64,000 nucleotides of DNA from Vibrio hangzhouensis (GTDB lineage Bacteria > Pseudomonadota > Gammaproteobacteria > Enterobacterales > Vibrionaceae). The notes under the pieces were generated by a model. The model was not told where the DNA came from. It made no database searches and was given only the letters and a program-made list of their open reading frames with translations. A program made the position numbers and the translations under genes. The stretch is taken from NCBI RefSeq assembly GCF_900107935.1, contig NZ_FNVG01000019.1, positions 1 through 64,000 of the forward strand, in the 5' to 3' direction. Numbering within the stretch: the stretch's first letter is position 1; each line of letters starts with the position of its first letter. This document shows, piece by piece, positions 8,304 through 17,318 of the stretch.

Positions 8304-9608
8304 CTAGGCTTTGTGGCTAAACTGCGCTTGTAAAAATGGCAATAACAGCAAGCCTATCGTCGCCGAGCAGACTGAGATCACAACAAAAAAGCCATCCCAG
8401 TGAAAATAATCCAGCACTATCGCGATGGGATACCCCGCCAACGCCGCCCCCATATAAGCAAACAGACCGACAAACCCGGTTGCGGCTCCCGCAGAGTCTT
8501 TGTGAGAGCACTCTGCCGCAGCCATACCTATCAGCATCTGCGGCCCAAATACAAAAAAGCCTATGGCGAAAAAACCCGCTGACTGAAACACGAAATTGGT
8601 TAAAGGCATAAGCCATAATGCAGCCACAGATAAAAAAATACCCATAGCAAAGATCAGGTTCATTGGTCCTCGGTTGCCGCCAAACAGCTTGTCTGATCCC
8701 CAGCCAGCCACCAGCGAACCTACAAATCCACCGACCTCAAACAAAGACACCGAAGCATTGGCGTTGATCAAGCTGTATTGATGCTGCTCGGTGAGATACA
8801 GATTGCCCCAATCATTAATGGCCGTGCGCACGATGTAAACCAGTACATAACTGAAAGCCAGCAGCCAAATGTACTTATTATTCAGCACATACGACCAAAG
8901 GATCTGTTTGGGCTTAAGCCCCACCCCATCATTTTCCTGAGCCAGTTCCAACTTGTCATTTCGCCACTGACCAACACTTGGTAGACCCATCGAGGTCGGT
9001 TTATCACGCAGTCGCCAACAGAGAAATAAGCCTATCAGAACGCTTATTACACCCGGAATAATGAACCCTTCGCGCCAACTATAATGAAACGTTAAAAAGC
9101 CCACCAGCAAAGGAATCATCGCGCCACCGACGTTATGTGCGGTGTTCCAAAGAGACCAGAAAAACCCTCTTTCTGTTCTTGAGTACCAGGTGGTCAAAAG
9201 CTTGGAACAAGACGGCCACCCCCATCCCTGAAACCAGGCATTGAGTATCCACAGTGTAAACAGCGCAAACAATGAACTCGACAATCCAAATGCAACATTG
9301 ACAAGCCCACTGGCTATCAGGCCAAGTCCCATAAAATAACGTGGATTGGAGCGGTCAGAAATGATGCCGGAGACGAACTTGGAGACTCCGTACATCAGAT
9401 AAAAAAGTGTCCCCATCAGACCTATATCACCTTTATCCAATCCCAAGTCAGCAATGAGCGCAGGGGCCGTATAGTTGAACGTTTTCCGGCTCAAATAGAA
9501 ACCGGCATAGCCCAGATACATACCCAGCATGATGTGAAAGCGCCAATATCGATACTGGCTATCGGTATCCACACATTTCTGTAGCTGAGTTTGACTTGCC
9601 GTCAGCAT
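8304..9608 (-). CDS. uhpC: UhpC, hexose-phosphate sensor of the MFS family
   Basis: 434 residues, 12 hydrophobic segments, organophosphate:phosphate antiporter subfamily (GYAGFYLSRKTFNY at the first helix; FLFCWRLRDKPTSMGLP-like linker mid-protein). In E. coli UhpC binds external glucose-6-phosphate and activates the kinase UhpB. Its position 13 bp after uhpB and similarity to UhpT support this call over a second transporter. It is the last gene of the uhpABC unit. Confidence 0.9.
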   Translation of the reverse strand: MLTASQTQLQKCVDTDSQYRYWRFHIMLGMYLGYAGFYLSRKTFNYTAPALIADLGLDKGDIGLMGTLFYLMYGVSKFVSGIISDRSNPRYFMGLGLIASGLVNVAFGLSSSLFALFTLWILNAWFQGWGWPSCSKLLTTWYSRTERGFFWSLWNTAHNVGGAMIPLLVGFLTFHYSWREGFIIPGVISVLIGLFLCWRLRDKPTSMGLPSVGQWRNDKLELAQENDGVGLKPKQILWSYVLNNKYIWLLAFSYVLVYIVRTAINDWGNLYLTEQHQYSLINANASVSLFEVGGFVGSLVAGWGSDKLFGGNRGPMNLIFAMGIFLSVAALWLMPLTNFVFQSAGFFAIGFFVFGPQMLIGMAAAECSHKDSAGAATGFVGLFAYMGAALAGYPIAIVLDYFHWDGFFVVISVCSATIGLLLLPFLQAQFSHKA

Positions 9609-9621
9609 AAATCGCTCTCCA

Positions 9622-11133
9622 TCATTTCAACGGTAAGTGCGCATCGATGGTGGTACCGTGCGAATGATCACCTTCATCCATCTGGCTGCGAATTGTCAGT
9701 TTGCCGCCCAACGCCTGTACGCGTTCCTGCATTCCCTTAAGACCAAAGCCTTTCTGACTATCTTCGAGACGAAAGCCAACGCCATTGTCTCGAATGCGCA
9801 GATTTATCGCCGTCTCCATGGTGATCACAATACTTACATGATTGGCCTTTGCATACTTGAGCACATTGTTCAACGCCTCCTGACACAGCCTGAACAATGT
9901 CACAGCCATCACATCCGATAACTCAGTTTCTGTATGACCATTAATAGTCAGCTCAACTTGAATACCTAACTGCTCAAATTCCATCTCACGCACCATCTGA
10001 CGAATTGCAGAAATCGCATCAAGGTCATCCAGCGTTTTGGGCCGCAGCCGTGTGAGAAGTCCCTTGGTTGTGTCATAGACATTAAGCGACAGCGACTCAA
10101 TAGTATTGGCGCAGCCTACACTCAGCTCAGGGTTACTAACGCGCTTGATGATGCTGGCCTGTGTTCGAATCGCCGTTATGTTCTGGCCAATTTCATCGTG
10201 CAACTCACGTGCTATGTCCTTGCGCACCGATTCCTCTGCCTGTACTAATTGTTTGGAAAGGTTTTTATTGCGATTAAGCTCGGTGCGTAATTGCTGGTTG
10301 AGGTCACGCTGTCGCTGAACGGCCATACCTAGCAGGATCCCTGTCAGAGACTGAGCACTGATAGACAAAAGCAAATCCGTAATCTCGATTTGCGATACAC
10401 CACTTCGCGCCGCAATAAGTGCACAGCTATTCAATAACGTACCCAACAACGCTCCCTGCCAGCCATAGCGAAAAGCCAGCAAAATGATGGGAATCGCCAG
10501 ACAAAATGGAGCAAAGCGACGCAACTCCTCGGGTAAACCAATCTGTAATGAAATACTGATAGCAAATAAAGTGACAAACAGCAGTATGGGCTTGACTGTC
10601 AACTCAAAAGGATGATGAATCAGGTTTGAAGTTAGCGGGCGCCAGGTGCTTTGGAAAAGGTAATTCCAGATGAGATAACAAGTAGGAACCAGCATCAGCC
10701 CACCCGTGATACTCACCAGACCAACAAAACTCAACGAATCAGTATGGGAGCCAACTGCCACGATATTGATGCATGCGCAAACAACAATGGCCAATGCCTG
10801 AACCGATAACCGTTGCCATTGCGCTCCCTGATAGAAGCGTGTTGCCAACAGAGCAACGGGTATGCTCGACACGCTGGCAGCTAATACCGTTAACCACTGA
10901 GGTTGACTCATTAAAGTCGCCAGTGAGATAGCCAATAACCATTCTGCGCTGTAAATGGAGGGCCAGTATTTCTTGGCGGTATGCAGAGTCAACCCTAAGC
11001 GCAGCGCAAAAGGAAAAAACAAAATGGCCAATTCCGCATCGTTGACAAAATAGTAGGAAATCACCCATAAGCAAAACCAACTGCATAGGGTTATGAGCCA
11101 GGCACTGGCACTCTCAACAAAAAAAGTACGCAC
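9622..11133 (-). CDS. uhpB: UhpB, membrane sensor histidine kinase
   Basis: 503 residues. About eight hydrophobic segments fill the first ~280 residues (MASE1-like), then a coiled coil, a HisKA_3 dimerisation domain with RELHDEIGQN (His at residue 312, the expected phosphorylation site) and a HATPase_c domain with N-box CQEALNNVLKYA and DNGVGF. It phosphorylates UhpA when UhpC senses external hexose phosphate. The start is GTG and its G is the last base of the uhpA TAG stop (TAGTG), implying translational coupling. Confidence 0.92.
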   Translation of the reverse strand: MRTFFVESASAWLITLCSWFCLWVISYYFVNDAELAILFFPFALRLGLTLHTAKKYWPSIYSAEWLLAISLATLMSQPQWLTVLAASVSSIPVALLATRFYQGAQWQRLSVQALAIVVCACINIVAVGSHTDSLSFVGLVSITGGLMLVPTCYLIWNYLFQSTWRPLTSNLIHHPFELTVKPILLFVTLFAISISLQIGLPEELRRFAPFCLAIPIILLAFRYGWQGALLGTLLNSCALIAARSGVSQIEITDLLLSISAQSLTGILLGMAVQRQRDLNQQLRTELNRNKNLSKQLVQAEESVRKDIARELHDEIGQNITAIRTQASIIKRVSNPELSVGCANTIESLSLNVYDTTKGLLTRLRPKTLDDLDAISAIRQMVREMEFEQLGIQVELTINGHTETELSDVMAVTLFRLCQEALNNVLKYAKANHVSIVITMETAINLRIRDNGVGFRLEDSQKGFGLKGMQERVQALGGKLTIRSQMDEGDHSHGTTIDAHLPLK

Positions 11134-11744
11134 TAAAACGCCGCTTCAACTCTGAATAGCTGAGCAAGTTCAACATTGTTTTTTATTGCCAGCTTATCCA
11201 ATGCGTTAGCCCGATGCACATGCACCGTTTTGTGGCTCAGTCCCAACTTGGTCGCCACGGACTTAACATCTAATCCCGAAGCCAATAATTCACACACTTC
11301 GTACTCACGTTTGGTCAGCTTAGCTACCGATTGTTGAAAAGGTCTCGGTGAAGCAAGCTTTACTGCGATATCCGGCGTGAGGTAACACCCGCCATTGGCA
11401 CTGGTGCGTACGGCTTGGATCAGCTCATCTGGACTGCAGCGTTTGGTCAGGTATCCCAGTGCCCCTAACTCCAGAGCCTTTTCCACCATAGCCGGTGAGT
11501 CATGGACACTAAGCATGATGCACGCTACTCCCTTAGGCATGACTTCCAATAACACCAGACCACTCTCATCTGGCATCGAAATATCGAGAATACACACATC
11601 CACCCCGCTGCCGGGCAATCCTCTTTGCGCGTCGGCAACAGAACAATATTCACCCACCACATTGATGTCATTCTCCAGATTAAGTAATTGAGCAAAACCA
11701 GAACGAACAATGGTGTGATCGTCGACCAAAGCAACATTTATCAT
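11133..11744 (-). CDS. uhpA: UhpA, NarL-family response regulator
   Basis: 203 residues. Receiver domain with the acidic pair VDDH, phosphoacceptor Asp54 (ILDISMPDESG) and Lys in LTKR; C-terminal LuxR/NarL-type helix-turn-helix (LTKREYEVCELLASG … HKTVHVHR). Activates uhpT when phosphorylated by UhpB. Overlaps uhpB by one base. The spacing to uhpT (158 bp, with a terminator) indicates its own promoter plus possible read-through. Confidence 0.93.
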   Translation of the reverse strand: MINVALVDDHTIVRSGFAQLLNLENDINVVGEYCSVADAQRGLPGSGVDVCILDISMPDESGLVLLEVMPKGVACIMLSVHDSPAMVEKALELGALGYLTKRCSPDELIQAVRTSANGGCYLTPDIAVKLASPRPFQQSVAKLTKREYEVCELLASGLDVKSVATKLGLSHKTVHVHRANALDKLAIKNNVELAQLFRVEAAF

Positions 11745-11826
11745 AGAACTACCAAAAATTAGGAGGGAGAAAAGCGGAGGGTAAATTAACGCTGATGCAT
11801 AGATTAGGCAAATAGCATTTCGTTCT

Positions 11827-11891
11827 AAAAAAGGCGCTATCTATGATGACGCTGATTCAGGCAAATCAGAGCAAAACATCCAAATAGCGCC
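11827..11891 (-). terminator. Terminator between uhpT and uhpA
   Basis: GGCGCTAT and ATAGCGCC (11833-11840 and 11884-11891) close a long loop containing a second small hairpin (CTGATT…AATCAG). On the - strand six T follow. It probably lets uhpT be expressed far above uhpABC. Confidence 0.65.
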
Positions 11892-11902
11892 ACCTTGTCG
11901 CG

Positions 11903-13294
11903 TTAAGCTGTCACTTGTTCTAGCTGCTTTTTCGCTTTACGAATCTTCTTCTCTTCAGCAATAGCAACGAAGGCCAACAGTACGATACAAATAGCCGCTG
12001 AGGTATCCAGAGCCGCAAACGTCCCTTGCCATCCAGTCAGACCAAAGATAGGCGTGCCATCAGCAATCATACCCAGACCCAACTTGGCAAAACTGTCACC
12101 AATCAGATATGCAAACGTCCCCTTAACACCATCAGCCACACTGATCGCTTTCTTCGGAACAAAGCCAACCGCAGCCACACCAATAAGCAGTTGAGGACCA
12201 AAGACCAGGAAGCCTAGTACGAACAACGAAGCCAGATACATAAACTCACTTGTCGCATGTTGGTAGAACTCGAGGCTAACAATGATCAAACCTAAGGAAA
12301 CACAGGCTACCAATGCACGGCGACCATTGGCCAAATCCGAAAGGTAACCCCACATCAGAGTTCCTACAAGCGCGCCAACTTCGAACAAAGTGAAGCCTGA
12401 GATGGCCGTTTCTTTTGACAGGCCAAGTTCCTGGTATGCGTAAACCGTTGACCACTGGTCGATACCGATACGCACGATGTACAGAAAGATATTGGCGAAA
12501 CACAGTAGCCAAATCACTTTGTTTTTCAGCACGTACTCAATAAAGATTTCGCGCTTAGTCATTTGATTCTCTTCTGCCGCTTCGTCTTCCTCACTGACCG
12601 ATTCATCAAACAACTCTTCCACTTTACCCAGACCGTATGCCTCAGGGGAGTCGCTGCCGTAACGCAGCCCAAAGAAACCAACAACCAATGCAATCATTGA
12701 TGGGAAGACAAACATGCCAATAACATGACCATCAAACAGGTAATTTGCACCAAACAGTGCCACACCCGCTGCACCGGCACCACCCACGTTGTGCGACATG
12801 TTCCAAAGACCAAGGTATGAACCACGTTTGTTGCGCGGTGTCCACTTAGTAATGGTTGAGTAACTTGATGGGCCACCGGTACTTTGGAAAAAACCGCTTA
12901 GCGCATAAAACGCAATCATCAGAAACAGGCTGATACTGCCGCCACCCATACTGAAACTGAAGCCCAACATCGCCAGACCCGACAAAATCAACATAAACGG
13001 CAAGAACTGCTTAGTGTTTTTGCCATCGGCATAGTAAGAAACAACCGTTTTACCGATGCCGTAGGTGATCGAAAAGCCCAAACCAATCATACCCAGTTCG
13101 GTCATCGACAAACCGTAAGTCGAAATCATATCGTTTTGTGCGATATTGAAGTTCTTACGGATCAGGTACATCGTCATGTAACCAATAAAGACTACTAAAT
13201 AAGACTGTAAGAAGGGTTTAAACCACATTTTGCGTCTTTGCTCGACTGGCAGATCCAGTGTCGGCTTACGCACTTGTTCTAGAAATTTCAACAT
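11903..13294 (-). CDS. uhpT: UhpT, hexose-6-phosphate:phosphate antiporter
   Basis: 463 residues, the same length as E. coli UhpT, with 12 transmembrane segments and the family stretch YMTMYLIRKNFNIAQND near the N-terminus and FFQSTGGPSSYSTITKW in the middle. Imports glucose-6-phosphate and related sugars (and fosfomycin) in exchange for phosphate. In E. coli uhpT follows uhpC; here it precedes uhpA, so the gene order is rearranged. A CRP box and a long palindrome lie upstream. Confidence 0.94.
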   Translation of the reverse strand: MLKFLEQVRKPTLDLPVEQRRKMWFKPFLQSYLVVFIGYMTMYLIRKNFNIAQNDMISTYGLSMTELGMIGLGFSITYGIGKTVVSYYADGKNTKQFLPFMLILSGLAMLGFSFSMGGGSISLFLMIAFYALSGFFQSTGGPSSYSTITKWTPRNKRGSYLGLWNMSHNVGGAGAAGVALFGANYLFDGHVIGMFVFPSMIALVVGFFGLRYGSDSPEAYGLGKVEELFDESVSEEDEAAEENQMTKREIFIEYVLKNKVIWLLCFANIFLYIVRIGIDQWSTVYAYQELGLSKETAISGFTLFEVGALVGTLMWGYLSDLANGRRALVACVSLGLIIVSLEFYQHATSEFMYLASLFVLGFLVFGPQLLIGVAAVGFVPKKAISVADGVKGTFAYLIGDSFAKLGLGMIADGTPIFGLTGWQGTFAALDTSAAICIVLLAFVAIAEEKKIRKAKKQLEQVTA

Positions 13295-13423
13295 GATGAA
13301 TCCTTAGACTCTCAACATAGAGGAAGCACAACCCAAAGAACGACCCAACATCGGCCTTGGATTGGTGCAAAAATATTTTCATTTGAGGATCAGCGCCCTT
13401 GGCACTGAAAATCTATGAGCAAG

Positions 13424-13429
13424 AGTGTA
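13424..13429 (-). promoter_or_regulatory. Candidate -10 element of uhpT
   Basis: TACACT on the - strand. A start about 7 nt downstream (~13417) would put the CRP box at -103.5 and the palindrome centre near -64, the positions I recall for CRP and UhpA sites at E. coli uhpT. Inferred from spacing only. Confidence 0.4.
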
Positions 13430-13467
13430 AGAATCGGCAGCGAGAATGGCTTGAGAGGGGGTCCTAG

Positions 13468-13494
13468 GAGTACTAGGAAAAATTCCTAGTACTC
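13468..13494 (-). promoter_or_regulatory. 27-bp perfect palindrome, candidate UhpA operator
   Basis: GAGTACTAGGAA, a 3-base AAA spacer, then its exact reverse complement. It lies between the CRP box and uhpT, 174 bp upstream of the uhpT start codon. Confidence 0.5.
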
Positions 13495-13512
13495 GTTAGT
13501 TAAGTAACAATA

Positions 13513-13528
13513 CGTGAATCACATCACA
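13513..13528 (-). promoter_or_regulatory. CRP-cAMP box upstream of uhpT
   Basis: CGTGA-N6-TCACA, one mismatch from the TGTGA-N6-TCACA consensus. Consistent with catabolite control of hexose-phosphate uptake. Confidence 0.6.
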
Positions 13529-13558
13529 GTTGTACGGGCATGAAAGCGTTCAGAGCTT

Positions 13559-14776
13559 TTACTTTTTGCTTTTAAACTGACTGGCGCGCGTCTTTTTGTT
13601 GGTGCGTCGATTTGCTTGCTTGTCTCGTTTAGGACGCTTGCTTTCCCCTGTCGATGGTTTATCGGTCACCGGAAACTCAGCGAGCTCCTCCAGCACCAAG
13701 GCTCGACCAGTTAACTGACGAATCGCGTCAAGATAAGCGGTTTCGCCATGGCAAACTAACGATAGCGCCTGTCCAGCTTTTCCCGCTCTTGCTGTACGCC
13801 CCACTCGGTGCACATAAACGGATGGATCGCTTGGCAACTCAAAGTTAATCACTACAGGAAGATCATCAACATGGATCCCACGTGCCAGTATATCGGTGGC
13901 AATTAATAGCTGAACCTCACCTTGTTTAAAGGCTTGTAGCGTACGTTCACGCTCCGATTGGTCTTTATTGCCATGTAATGCACCACTGGCAATACCCGCC
14001 TTATTCAGCTTCTTACAGAGGGCGTCGGCATTGTCTCGCGCACCAATAAACACCAACACTTGTGGCCATTGATGTTCGGCAATTTGCTTGATCAGTACAT
14101 TGGCTTTACTGCCCTTGTTTACCAAATAGAGCGTTTCTGCAATCTGCTCCACCACGCTATTGGTTTTGTTGGCGGCAACGGTTACCGGGTTGTTGAGCAG
14201 TGTCGTGACTTTTCCGTCCAACGTCTCAGGTAAAGTGGCTGAAAACATTAAGGTTTGCTTCCTATGGTTAAGCACACTCAGTATGCTCTGAATATCTGGC
14301 CAAAAACCCATGTCGAGCAGACGATCGACTTCATCCAGCACCACAGCCTCAATGTCTTGAGTGTCCACCAACTGTTTGTTCATCATATCTAGTAAACGGC
14401 CCGGAGTTGCAACGACGATGTCTGGAGCAGCGTTGAGCTGGTGCACCTGTTGTTCGACATCTTCGCCACCTCGAACCACTACGACGGAATAACCTAATCG
14501 CGTTGCAATAGGATCAATGGTATCAGCAACCTGTTTCGCCAGTTCCCGTGTAGGGACCAATACCAGCGCTTGTTTTATCTTATCGTTTAGCCGTTGGTCT
14601 ATCAGTCCAAGTCCAAATGCCAACGTCTTACCGCTGCCCGTTTGCGCAAGTGCCAGAACGTCTCGCTGCGCAGTGATTGCAGGAATCGCCAGGGTTTGAA
14701 TGTGAGTGGCATCAGAGAATTCACTAGGAATGGCATCCATTAATGCCGAGCTTAACGTTAACTCAGAAAAAGACAT
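13559..14776 (-). CDS. DEAD-box RNA helicase, RhlE-like
   Basis: 405 residues from the ATG at 14776; an upstream in-frame TTG at 14851 has no family support. Q-motif Gln at residue 27, motif I AQTGSGKT (44-51), PTRELA, motif II DEVD in place of DEAD, SAT, and motif VI HRVGRTARAG. The C-terminal tail is lysine/arginine-rich (KRPKRDKQANRRTNKKTR), typical for RNA binding. Likely ATP-dependent RNA remodelling in ribosome assembly or cold response; the exact subgroup is uncertain. Upstream of and not coupled to its neighbours. Confidence 0.88.
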   Translation of the reverse strand: MSFSELTLSSALMDAIPSEFSDATHIQTLAIPAITAQRDVLALAQTGSGKTLAFGLGLIDQRLNDKIKQALVLVPTRELAKQVADTIDPIATRLGYSVVVVRGGEDVEQQVHQLNAAPDIVVATPGRLLDMMNKQLVDTQDIEAVVLDEVDRLLDMGFWPDIQSILSVLNHRKQTLMFSATLPETLDGKVTTLLNNPVTVAANKTNSVVEQIAETLYLVNKGSKANVLIKQIAEHQWPQVLVFIGARDNADALCKKLNKAGIASGALHGNKDQSERERTLQAFKQGEVQLLIATDILARGIHVDDLPVVINFELPSDPSVYVHRVGRTARAGKAGQALSLVCHGETAYLDAIRQLTGRALVLEELAEFPVTDKPSTGESKRPKRDKQANRRTNKKTRASQFKSKK

Positions 14777-14891
14777 GATAGATTTACACGTTCGCAGAAA
14801 GATGAGCGGATGATAGGAGGAAAGCGCTGGGAACTCCAGTTTCTGTATCAATAAAAGTGTCGAACGTTAGTAAGCTCTTAGACAGAGCAAA

Positions 14892-14913
14892 CCTGCTCGA
14901 ATGAATGAGCAGG
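14892..14913 (-). terminator. Terminator hairpin after the DUF3332 gene
   Basis: CCTGCTC pairs with GAGCAGG around an 8-nt loop, followed on the - strand by TTT only. A weak but well-placed 3' hairpin 13 bp past the stop. Confidence 0.5.
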
Positions 14914-14925
14914 CTCTGATAGCCA

Positions 14926-15426
14926 TTAAGACGCGGTAGCGTACTCTTCTAGCTCTGCGTGCGATGCCGTAGTGATGAACTCTCCGTCTAAATAGAAATC
15001 AACCGAATCGTTACCGCTCACACCCACAAGCGAGCGCAACTTGCCAGATTCGTCGATAAAGTCCATTTGTGTCGTGTTGTCATCAAGCATTGATAGTTTC
15101 ACTGGAGCAGTAGACAGGTTCTTACCCACTTTGTGGTTCACTTTGATATAAGATTCTGCCGGAGTATCTGCGACCGCTTTTTTCTTGGTAATTGGGTTGG
15201 TACCCGTCCAGAATTCAATGGAGTTAACCACAAACAAGTCCGCCGCTGCCGTAATGGCATAGACCGGAGACATTAAGGTATACAAACCCGCTCGCGCATA
15301 GCGGTTATCGACACCTTTCAGGTTAACTTCATACATCACTAAGCCTGTTGTCGCCATTTGGCCAATACATCCTGTAAGCATGGTAGACATAAGTGCTGCA
15401 GCAATCGTAGTTTTAACAAGTTTCAT
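14926..15426 (-). CDS. DUF3332 family lipoprotein
   Basis: 166 residues from the ATG at 15426 (longer in-frame starts add a non-homologous leader). Signal peptide with lipobox LTGC (Cys ~19), so it should be lipidated. A central hydrophobic stretch (AGLYTLMSPVYAITAAADLFV) is followed by polar sequence. I recognise the DUF3332 family; function unknown. The GAGG box lies upstream of the start with loose spacing. Confidence 0.75.
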   Translation of the reverse strand: MKLVKTTIAAALMSTMLTGCIGQMATTGLVMYEVNLKGVDNRYARAGLYTLMSPVYAITAAADLFVVNSIEFWTGTNPITKKKAVADTPAESYIKVNHKVGKNLSTAPVKLSMLDDNTTQMDFIDESGKLRSLVGVSGNDSVDFYLDGEFITTASHAELEEYATAS

Positions 15427-15756
15427 TTTTTCGAATATCCTCACACACCTCATAATGATGGTGTGACTGACTAACAATGACAGTGATATGAATTGGGCTG
15501 AAAGGATTAGAACACTCATAACCACTACCAATAAATTGGCGCGGGATTATAGCCAATATAAGGTGTGCAACAATCTCGAGTTTGAATCGAAAAAAAGTGT
15601 GCGATGGCGGGTAAAAAAGGACAAATAACGCGAAAGCTGCCAATAAAAATCTTTACTAACAGACAGTTAATTCAAGAAAGTGTTTTGGGGACAGAAAAAA
15701 GAGAAACAGCCGACCAGCGACAATTGCTCCTCTTATTTCTACTTACAGGTCGATTC
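15427..15756. other. Intergenic region, mgtE 3' side / DUF3332 promoter
   Basis: 330 bp. Presumably includes the DUF3332 promoter; I find no recognisable operator, terminator or RNA element. Confidence 0.4.
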
Positions 15757-17103
15757 CTACAGCATCACCAGACTTGCCGTACCCAGAAAGGCAAAAAAAC
15801 CGACAACATCGGTAACGGTCGTGAGAATCACGGAACCGGCCAGAGCAGGATCCAGATTGAACTTGTCTAGCACCAAAGGTATCAAGACTCCGAATAAAGC
15901 GGCAGTGATGATATTAACGATGATTGCTAGCGCAATAGTCGCCCCTAATATCGGTGACTGGAACCAAAGCCCGGCCATCGCGCCGATAATAACCGCCCAG
16001 AGCAGACCGTTAATGGCACCAATTCCCAACTCATTTTTGAGCAAAGCAACGCGGTTACTAGCCGTGACCTGATTGAGGGCCATTGAGCGGACAATCAAGG
16101 TCAATGTTTGACTGCCTGCAATCCCCCCCATAGAACCGACGATCGGCATCAGAATGGCGAGTGCGACAACTTGAGCAATCACATCCTCAAACAGCCCGAT
16201 AGTGACTGAGGCTAATATAGCGGTCAGTAGATTTATACCCAACCATACTCCGCGTTTCTGGGAACTTTTGACTACAGGCGCAAACAGATCATCACCTTCA
16301 TCCATACCAGTTCCCGCCATCAAACGGGACTCGTATATCTCACGCTGCGTGCTCAGCGCGAACTTCCAGTCGATTTCCCCCACCAGCAACCTGCGGTCAT
16401 CCAAAATCGGCAGTGCACTGAAGGAAGAACGTTCCATGGCTTCGACCGCTTCCGCCAGACTGAGTTTCGCACTGAGCGTTGTGACGTTGTCCAAAATCAG
16501 TTTATAGATTCGCTCATTGGGTTCACTTCTCAGCACATTGTTATAATCCACCATACCCCTGAAGCATTTATTTTTATCAATCAGATAGATGTGCGTTGGT
16601 TGCTCGTAGTTGTATTTCTCAATGAGCAATCGTGCCCTTTCCACAGAAATGTTGAATGGAATGGCGATTACCTTTCGCTCAGCCCAACGCCCAAGCTCTT
16701 CCTCATCGTACTCATTGGCTTGGTCGTAGAGCTCAAGTTCGTCTTTCTCTAATAATGAAATCGCCTCGGTAATGATTTCATCGGGCAACGAATCCGCCCA
16801 CTCAATCAAAGAAAGATTATCTAGCTTGGCAAGTGTCAGTTTGAGTTCCGTCTCCGACAGCGCATCCAGAATGGAGAAGCGCACCTCGGCACGCGAGTCC
16901 GTCAATACCTCAATATGCATTTCAAGGGGAAGCTCCCGCCACAAGCGAACCCTCTGTTCAATGGGGAACGCTTCAAGAATCAGTGCCACCGAACCCGACT
17001 CTAAACCCTGTTCGATTAACTGATTCAAAATGTGAGGTTGCTGCTGCTCTTCTACATGGGAGATTTGCTCGATTTGAATCGACAGATCTTGGAATTCGCT
17101 CAC
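15757..17103 (-). CDS. mgtE: MgtE magnesium transporter
   Basis: 448 residues from a GTG at 17103, which has AAGGGAG 6 nt upstream; an in-frame TTG further up lacks this. Order: MgtE N domain (superhelical, ~1-120), two CBS repeats (~130-250, with THIYLIDKNKCFRGMV and LPILDDRRLLVGEID), then five transmembrane helices with the pore signature around MPIVGSMGGIAGSQTLTLIVR. A Mg2+-gated Mg2+ channel of the inner membrane. No magnesium riboswitch is visible upstream. Confidence 0.93.
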   Translation of the reverse strand: MSEFQDLSIQIEQISHVEEQQQPHILNQLIEQGLESGSVALILEAFPIEQRVRLWRELPLEMHIEVLTDSRAEVRFSILDALSETELKLTLAKLDNLSLIEWADSLPDEIITEAISLLEKDELELYDQANEYDEEELGRWAERKVIAIPFNISVERARLLIEKYNYEQPTHIYLIDKNKCFRGMVDYNNVLRSEPNERIYKLILDNVTTLSAKLSLAEAVEAMERSSFSALPILDDRRLLVGEIDWKFALSTQREIYESRLMAGTGMDEGDDLFAPVVKSSQKRGVWLGINLLTAILASVTIGLFEDVIAQVVALAILMPIVGSMGGIAGSQTLTLIVRSMALNQVTASNRVALLKNELGIGAINGLLWAVIIGAMAGLWFQSPILGATIALAIIVNIITAALFGVLIPLVLDKFNLDPALAGSVILTTVTDVVGFFAFLGTASLVML

Positions 17104-17318
17104 TGCGGGCTCCCTTTGCAACTCTATTTACTGAACGAAAATAGGCCTGGTGAACAGATCGCGCATCCATTCACTTAAGTGATAGTTTTCAACATTCTAC
17201 CACGGCTGTATGCTTAGCCAACAGCGGTTAATCCTAGCGAGGCTGATCGTTCTGCCTGCACATTCTCCCTTCTACTCTAACCTCACAGGGCATGACAAAC
17301 ACACAAAAGCTGTCGCGG

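Noticed and set aside
14777..14851. Longer helicase start at a TTG
   Set aside because: The extra 25 residues do not resemble the helicase N-terminus and no ribosome binding site precedes the TTG.
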